A DNA stretch of 9,499 nucleotides from Deltaproteobacteria bacterium (GTDB lineage: Bacteria > Desulfobacterota > DSM-4660 > Desulfatiglandales > HGW-15): NCBI GenBank assembly GCA_016926135.1, contig JAFGPH010000687.1, positions 1 to 9,499 on the forward strand. Reading direction: 5' to 3'. The notes under the pieces are model-generated. The model was not told the origin of the DNA and ran no database searches. It saw only the letters and a list, made by a program, of their open reading frames with translations. Position numbers and translations under genes: made by a program. This document shows, piece after piece, positions 5,556-9,499 of the stretch; the first letter of the stretch is position 1; each line of letters opens with the position of its first letter.

Positions 5556-7427
5556 ATGGAAGAAGGAAAAGACGGAGGGGGGAAAAAGCCCTCCCTGAGG
5601 ACCATTCTGAAGCGCTGGCTGGCGATCCTGTTTTCAGGGTTCGTGATTTATTCCATGGCCACCCTGAGGGTTCAGGAACTTCAGCAATTGAGTATTTTCC
5701 TCGGGTTCACTTTGGCCCTGGCCTTCCTTCATTATCCTCTAAACCCCGGGAAGCCCGATTCCCTGCTCTTGCTGGGTATCGACCTTCTCCTGGGCGCCCT
5801 CGGTTTTGCTATCGCCATTTATGTATGTGTTGACTATTGGGATTTCATCTTTCGGGTAGGCGTTCCAACCCAATGGGATGTGGTGGGCGGGGCCGTGCTG
5901 ATCCTTCTTGTCTTCGAAGGGGCACGCCGCGCCGCCGGACTGGCACTGGTCATCATTGCAGCCGTATTTCTTCTTTACACCTTCTTCGGGCACCTTTTGC
6001 CCCCGCCCCTTTCCCACAGGGGCTATGGGATCGAGAGAATCACCACCACCTTTTTCATGACCAAGAACGGTGTTTACGGGGTGGCCCTGAATGTGATGTG
6101 CCAGTTTATCTTCCTGTTCATCGCCTTCGGGGCCTTCTTCGGTATGAGCGGCGGCACGGAGTTCTTCATCGATCTGGCTACCGCTCTCTTCGGCAGGCTG
6201 AGAGGGGGACCCGCCAAGGTGGCGGTCGTCTCCAGCGGTCTGATGGGGAGCATTTCCGGAAGTGCCGTGGCCAACACCGTGACAACCGGCACCTTCACCA
6301 TCCCCCTCATGAAGCGGATCGGGTTCGAACCACACGTGGCCGGTGCCGTGGAGGCCACGGCCTCCTCGGGGGGCGCCCTCATGCCTCCGGTGATGGGGGC
6401 GGCGGCCTTTGTGATGGCCGAGTTCCTGGGGGTGCCCTACCTGGATGTCTGCAAGGCGGCGCTCATCCCGGCTATCGTCTATTACCTTGCGATTTTCAGC
6501 GTGGTTCACTTCTATTCCCTGAAGATCGGGATTCGCGGCATGCCGGAGGAGGAACTCCCCAGGATCCGGGACGTCTTTCGGGAGAGGTGGATGTTCAGCA
6601 TCCCCCTCCTGCTCCTCATCTTCGTCATGGTCCTCGGATACTCGCCCCGCGTGGCGGTCCTGTATGCGCTTCTCGCCACCGTGGTGACAAGCTGGTTCAA
6701 GAAGGAAACCCGGATGACCCCCGCCAGGATCCTGAAGGCCCTGGCAGAGACGGGCATGGGTTCTGTGATGGTCTCCACTGCGTGCGCCATAGCAGGCATC
6801 GTGATCGGCGTGGTCCTCCTCACCGGAATGGGGAGCAAGATCACCACGCTGGTGGTCACTCTCTCCGCCGGGTCTCTGGTTGTGGCCCTCCCTGTGGTGA
6901 TGCTGGCCTCCATGCTGTTCGGCATGGGACTCCCCACGGTGGTCTGCTACGTGCTGCTGGCCTCCACCGTGGGTCCCTCCCTGGTCAACCTGGGGGCAAC
7001 GCCGATGGCTTCGCACCTGTTCATTTACTACTTCGGAATGCTTTGCATGGTCACCCCGCCGGTCGCCTTCGCATCCTACGCGGGAGCGGCGATTGCCAAG
7101 TCCGATCCGATGAAAACAGGCTGGGTTGCGTGGACCTTTGCGCTGGCAGGGTTCCTGCTTCCCTACATGTTTATCTACAACCCTCCTCTCCTTTTCGCGG
7201 GGGCCTGGCACGAGATCCTTCTGGCCTTCGCGACCGCGACCCTGGGGGTGATTTGCCTGGGCGCAGGCATCATCGGTTTCTTCATCCGGGATGCGGTGCT
7301 TCCGGAACGGCTGCTGCTGTTGGCCGCCTCCTTCCTCCTCATCAAGCCCGGGTGGGTTACGGATGTGCTGGGCCTGGCCTGCGTGGGAATGACTCTGTTT
7401 CTGCAGTTCAGGAGGGGGAAGAAGTGA
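5556..7427 (+). CDS. TRAP transporter fused permease (4TM + 12TM), TAXI type
   Basis: 623 residues from ATG 5556, which has GGGAG (5542-5546) upstream and lies 22 bp after the solute-binding gene. The open frame extends further upstream, but that part overlaps the binding-protein gene and looks non-coding. Residues 21-145 carry several hydrophobic segments matching the small DctQ-like part fused to the large subunit. The large DctM-like part shows GLMGSISGSAVANTVTTG (228-245), a typical TRAP motif, then SSGGALMPPVMGAAAF (270-285), GMGLPT (456-461) and MVTPPVAFASYAGAA (498-512). The many transmembrane segments continue to the C-terminus, which ends in positively charged RRGKK. Inner-membrane secondary transporter working with the TAXI receptor. 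A composite repeat begins 3 bp after the stop codon. Confidence 0.95.
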   Translation: MEEGKDGGGKKPSLRTILKRWLAILFSGFVIYSMATLRVQELQQLSIFLGFTLALAFLHYPLNPGKPDSLLLLGIDLLLGALGFAIAIYVCVDYWDFIFRVGVPTQWDVVGGAVLILLVFEGARRAAGLALVIIAAVFLLYTFFGHLLPPPLSHRGYGIERITTTFFMTKNGVYGVALNVMCQFIFLFIAFGAFFGMSGGTEFFIDLATALFGRLRGGPAKVAVVSSGLMGSISGSAVANTVTTGTFTIPLMKRIGFEPHVAGAVEATASSGGALMPPVMGAAAFVMAEFLGVPYLDVCKAALIPAIVYYLAIFSVVHFYSLKIGIRGMPEEELPRIRDVFRERWMFSIPLLLLIFVMVLGYSPRVAVLYALLATVVTSWFKKETRMTPARILKALAETGMGSVMVSTACAIAGIVIGVVLLTGMGSKITTLVVTLSAGSLVVALPVVMLASMLFGMGLPTVVCYVLLASTVGPSLVNLGATPMASHLFIYYFGMLCMVTPPVAFASYAGAAIAKSDPMKTGWVAWTFALAGFLLPYMFIYNPPLLFAGAWHEILLAFATATLGVICLGAGIIGFFIRDAVLPERLLLLAASFLLIKPGWVTDVLGLACVGMTLFLQFRRGKK

Positions 7428-7430
7428 GTC

Positions 7431-7520
7431 GGTCCGGGGTCTGAGGTCCAGGGTCCAAGGCCCAGGGAATCACGAACACGAATCACGAGCACGGGCACGG
7501 AAAGAAGGTCCAGGGTCATA
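7431..7520 (+). repeat. Composite intergenic repeat, copy 2
   Basis: Same architecture and orientation as the copy before the TRAP genes: heptamers GGTCCGG, GGTCTGA, GGTCCAG, GGTCCAA, GGCCCAG (7431-7465), GGAAT, then CACGAA, CACGAAT, CACGAG, CACGGG, CACGG (7471-7500), a linker, and GGTCCAG (7507-7513). It has one CACGAG unit fewer than copy 1. Bases 7462-7492 are identical to 4367-4397. Downstream, 7521-7629 contains looser CGAGCAC and CGTGTAC variants. Confidence 0.85.
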
Positions 7521-7629
7521 AGAACCGTGAACGTGTAGCGTGTACGTGTACGGAAGACGAGCACGAGCCACGAGCACGTGCACGAAACGAGCGGAGCCGT
7601 AGGGACCTGGGACGGGGGACCTCTGAGCA

Positions 7630-7699
7630 GGGTCCAGGGTCCAAGGTCCAAAGGGAAATAGCCCACCTGTCCCTTGAACCTTGCACCTTGAACCTTGCG
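7630..7699. repeat. Head-to-head heptamer repeats between convergent genes
   Basis: GGTCCAG, GGTCCAA, GGTCCAA (7631-7651) are followed after about 20 bp by the same unit type in inverse orientation. The inverse part is a 14-bp tandem, CCTTGAACCTTGCA and CCTTGAACCTTGCG (7672-7699). The two halves form an imperfect stem, with AAGGGA (7651-7656) opposite TCCCTT (7670-7675). It lies between the stop codons of the convergent permease and second amidohydrolase genes. There is a T5 stretch at 7702-7706 on the plus strand, so it may work as a terminator for the permease transcript. Confidence 0.6.
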
Positions 7700-7705
7700 C
7701 CTTTT

Positions 7706-8692
7706 TCACTCCTGCATCAGCCGGAGGATGTTCCCGGAGAAGATCTTCTCCTTGTCCGCTTCGGGGATGGGAAGGGACTCGATCGAGGTGACGGCTTCCC
7801 GGATGTCGCCGATCACATGGGGGTAGTCGGATCCCAGCACCATGTGCTCCGCCCCCACGAAGGCATAGGCGCACAGGAGCGCAGGCTCGAAGAAGCTCAC
7901 GGTGTCGTAGTAGAACTTCCGGAGGTAGTCCTTGGCCGGCCGTGTGATGTTTTTCTGGCACTCCGGGTAGGCCTCGTAGCAGTTTTGCACCCGCTCGGCC
8001 AGGTAGGGGATAGCGCCCCCGAGATGGGCCACGATGAATTTCAGGTTCGGGAATCTCTCCAGCACGCCTCCCATGACCAGCCGCACCACCGCGATGCAGA
8101 GCTCCACCTCGAAGCCGATCATGGGGCCCAGCCGATAGTCCCTGTAGGATTCCCGGTCCCTGGGCGCCCGGGGGTGGATGTGGATGGGCAGATCGTAGCG
8201 GCTGATGCGCTCGTAGAAGGGGTCCAGTCGCCGGTCATCCAGGGGCATGCCGTTGATGTTGCTCCCGATGCAGGCCCCGCGGAAGCCCAGTTTCTCCACA
8301 CAGCGCTCCAGCTCCCGCACCGTGCGCTCGGGATCCAGAAACGGCAGCGTGGCAAAGCCCCTGAAGCGGCCGGGGTAGCGGCGGCAGATCTCCGCGGTCT
8401 CGTCGTTCACCACCCGGGCAAGGGATTCACCGACCTCCACGGGAAAGATGTCCACGCTGGGGATGGAAAGCGTCAGGATCTGCGCGTCGAATCCCGCCTT
8501 TTCCATGTCGGCGAGCCGCTCCTCGATGTGGATCATGGGCGGGGTGAGGGTAACCACGCGGGTGCCCTGCTGGACCAGGATCCGGCGGCCCCACTCATCC
8601 TTTTCCACCGTGACGCCCGCGGAAGATCCGTCTTTTTCCAGTTGCTTCAGAAAGCCCTCGGGATAGTAGTGGTTGTGCACGTCGATCCTCAT
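7706..8692 (-). CDS. ACMSD-like amidohydrolase-family decarboxylase/hydrolase
   Basis: 328 residues; ATG at 8692 is preceded by AGAGGAGG (8708-8701) at 8 bp. Unlike the plus-strand relative in this window, it has a complete metal set: His6 and His8 in DVHNHYYP, His173 in PIHIHP, His223 in VAHLGGAIPYLAERV, and Asp289 in GSDYPH. These match the zinc ligands and catalytic His/Asp of aminocarboxymuconate-semialdehyde decarboxylase (PF04909). Length is normal for the family. Likely a cytoplasmic decarboxylase or C-C/C-O hydrolase for an aromatic- or dicarboxylate-type intermediate. It is convergent to the TRAP permease, so it is a separate transcription unit, yet its clustering with transporter and flavoprotein genes suggests a shared pathway. 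No clear sigma70 promoter is visible in the 66 bp between its start and the tRNA terminator. Confidence 0.9.
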   Translation of the reverse strand: MRIDVHNHYYPEGFLKQLEKDGSSAGVTVEKDEWGRRILVQQGTRVVTLTPPMIHIEERLADMEKAGFDAQILTLSIPSVDIFPVEVGESLARVVNDETAEICRRYPGRFRGFATLPFLDPERTVRELERCVEKLGFRGACIGSNINGMPLDDRRLDPFYERISRYDLPIHIHPRAPRDRESYRDYRLGPMIGFEVELCIAVVRLVMGGVLERFPNLKFIVAHLGGAIPYLAERVQNCYEAYPECQKNITRPAKDYLRKFYYDTVSFFEPALLCAYAFVGAEHMVLGSDYPHVIGDIREAVTSIESLPIPEADKEKIFSGNILRLMQE

Positions 8693-8758
8693 CGGCTGCG
8701 CCTCCTCTAATCTGCTGCAGGGTGGATGAACAGGGCTTTCCCGCAGGCGAAGGGGTTC

Positions 8759-8797
8759 AAAAAAAAGAGCAGATCAGCGCGTTCCTGATCTGCTCTT
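8759..8797 (-). terminator. Rho-independent terminator of tRNA-Ala
   Basis: On the minus strand AAGAGCAGATCAG (8797-8785) and CTGATCTGCTCTT (8777-8765) form a perfect 13-bp stem with a 7-nt loop. A run of eight T (8766-8759) overlaps and follows the stem. It lies 14 bp after the CCA end of the tRNA and isolates it from the downstream amidohydrolase gene. Confidence 0.93.
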
Positions 8798-8811
8798 CGG
8801 TTTCATCTTTC

Positions 8812-8887
<76 letters not shown>

Positions 8888-8991
8888 ATTTGCGTGCTTC
8901 CAGGTCCCCGGCCATCCTCCGAAGCCTGAGATCGGCCCGAGAGCCCATGGGAAAGCCGATCTTCCTCGGCAAGGCTCACGAGAATGGAACC

Positions 8992-9020
8992 ATAATAACA
9001 ACCTCCGTATACCCTGTCAA
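8992..9020 (-). promoter_or_regulatory. Strong sigma70 promoter of tRNA-Ala
   Basis: Minus strand TTGACA (9020-9015), 17 bp, TATTAT (8997-8992): consensus -35 and one mismatch in the -10. The predicted start near 8985 leaves a 5' leader of about 100 nt before the mature tRNA, containing an 8-bp stem (AGATCGGC 8929-8936 with GCCGATCT 8955-8962, plus-strand reading). Confidence 0.85.
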
Positions 9021-9033
9021 TATCCCATTGACA
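9015..9033. promoter_or_regulatory. Palindrome over the tRNA promoter -35
   Basis: TGTCAAT and ATTGACA form a perfect 7-bp inverted repeat around a 5-bp spacer. The left half contains the -35 of the tRNA promoter. The right half gives a second consensus TTGACA (9028-9033) on the plus strand, for which no matching -10 is seen. It could be a regulator site or a by-product of back-to-back -35 elements. Confidence 0.4.
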
Positions 9034-9106
9034 GAAAACCTATTTTTTCATTCGACGATGTTTGCGCAAGAAGTGAGACCTGGATCAAGTCTGGCACGCA
9101 AGAGAC

Positions 9107-9147
9107 TGTAACAAATGTGTTGACAGTGTAACAAATCCTGATACAAT
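9107..9147 (+). promoter_or_regulatory. Promoter and operator-like repeats of the toxin-like gene
   Basis: TTGACA (9120-9125), 16 bp, TACAAT (9142-9147) is a near-consensus sigma70 promoter. The predicted start falls at about 9153-9155, on the toxin start codon. The 10-mer TGTAACAAAT occurs at 9107-9116 and 9127-9136, exactly 20 bp apart (two helical turns), the second copy lying in the promoter spacer. An imperfect dyad, CTGTAACA with TGTTGACAG (9106-9126), covers the -35. This suits repression by a DNA-binding antitoxin, which is inference. Confidence 0.7.
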
Positions 9148-9154
9148 TTATCAC

Positions 9155-9445
9155 ATGATCAAAACCTTCAGGGACAAGGGGCTTGCTGAGTTATTCGAAC
9201 GCGGAAGTACCCGCTGGGTGCGGCAGGACTTACAATCACGGTGTCTGCGTCGCCTGGAGGCATTAGATCAAGCAGAGTCACTGACGGATCTGAACGTCCC
9301 TGGATTCAATTTCCATGGCCTTCGAGGGGTGCCCAAACGTCACAGTATCCATGTAAACGGACCATGGTCAATTACCTTTGAGTGGGAACAAGGGGATGTG
9401 CTGCGGGTAGATCTTGAACACCGATTTTCGCGCTTTGGAATCTGA
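9155..9445 (+). CDS. HigB/RelE-family toxin-like protein, probably degenerate
   Basis: 96 residues. The opening MIKTFRDKGLAELFERGS and the middle LEALDQAESLTDLNVPGFNFHGLRG part over two stretches match the HigB-like toxin family (PF05015; type II toxin-antitoxin mRNA interferases), usually about 92 residues. The start is the family start, although no Shine-Dalgarno is present; the promoter predicts a leaderless message. Odd points: where relatives have Trp-Arg-Ile-Thr-Phe this protein has WSITF (71-75), and the usual C-terminal Asp-Tyr-His is replaced by His89-Arg90-Phe91 plus five extra residues. Arg and the terminal His/Asp/Tyr contribute to RNA cleavage in HigB/RelE enzymes, so activity may be lost. 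An antitoxin (HigA type) normally follows within a few bases, but the remaining 54 bp contain no start for one. The surroundings are AT-richer than the rest of the window, consistent with acquisition next to a tRNA gene. Confidence 0.8.
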   Translation: MIKTFRDKGLAELFERGSTRWVRQDLQSRCLRRLEALDQAESLTDLNVPGFNFHGLRGVPKRHSIHVNGPWSITFEWEQGDVLRVDLEHRFSRFGI

Positions 9446-9449
9446 GCAC

Positions 9450-9470
9450 ATCCCTTTCTCCAAAAGGGAT
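9450..9470 (+). terminator. Hairpin after the toxin-like gene
   Basis: ATCCCTTT (9450-9457) and AAAGGGAT (9463-9470) form a perfect 8-bp stem with a 5-nt loop, starting 4 bp after the stop codon. It is followed by TAAATT rather than a T-run, so it would be a weak intrinsic terminator. It occupies the place where an antitoxin gene would normally begin. Confidence 0.5.
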
Positions 9471-9499
9471 TAAATTGCCTAGCTTCAAGTAGTTGGATC

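Noticed and set aside
5739..7211. 490-codon minus-strand frame opposite the TRAP permease
   Set aside because: It is His/Gly/Asp/Glu-rich low-complexity translation antisense to obvious transmembrane coding sequence.
7470..7961. 163-codon minus-strand frame with GPWTLDP-type stretches
   Set aside because: Half translates the intergenic heptamer/hexamer repeats and the rest is out of frame with the amidohydrolase gene.

Overview
This 9.5 kb, GC-rich window comes from a bacterial chromosome. The gene content points to an anaerobic deltaproteobacterium (Desulfobacterota/Syntrophobacteria type). The clues are an APS-reductase-like flavoprotein with a small ferredoxin, a TAXI-type TRAP transporter, an IHF-beta-like HU protein, and intergenic runs of degenerate 6- and 7-bp repeats. 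The taxonomic assignment is inference, not proven here.

Left end (1-1150, minus strand) is a housekeeping block. An HU/IHF-family gene (666-941) has its own sigma70-like promoter. It is followed 34 bp downstream by an SRP RNA gene (357-631) of the long type that keeps the Alu domain, and then by the start of a pgeF/yfiH gene (233-1) that leaves the window. The SRP RNA lies over a stretch that also reads as an open frame, so a protein-only annotation would miss it.

Middle (1155-7427, plus strand) is a probable catabolic module. It encodes an AprA/fumarate-reductase-like flavoprotein, a 2x[4Fe-4S] ferredoxin and an ACMSD-family amidohydrolase. After a repeat-filled gap come a TAXI solute-binding protein and its fused TRAP permease. 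A second ACMSD-family amidohydrolase is convergent on the minus strand (8692-7706). Inferred logic: the TAXI transporter imports a small carboxylate, the flavoprotein and ferredoxin exchange electrons with it or a derivative, and the amidohydrolase-fold enzymes decarboxylate or hydrolyse an intermediate. The substrate is unknown. The transporter pair lies between two direct copies of a composite intergenic repeat that share 31 identical bases.

Right end (8700-9499) holds tRNA-Ala(GGC) on the minus strand with a textbook promoter and terminator. Beyond it, in more AT-rich DNA, is a solitary HigB/RelE-family toxin-like gene. Its promoter places the start codon at about +1 (leaderless) and carries repeated operator-like motifs. 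The protein has lost residues usually conserved in the family, and no antitoxin gene starts before the window ends.
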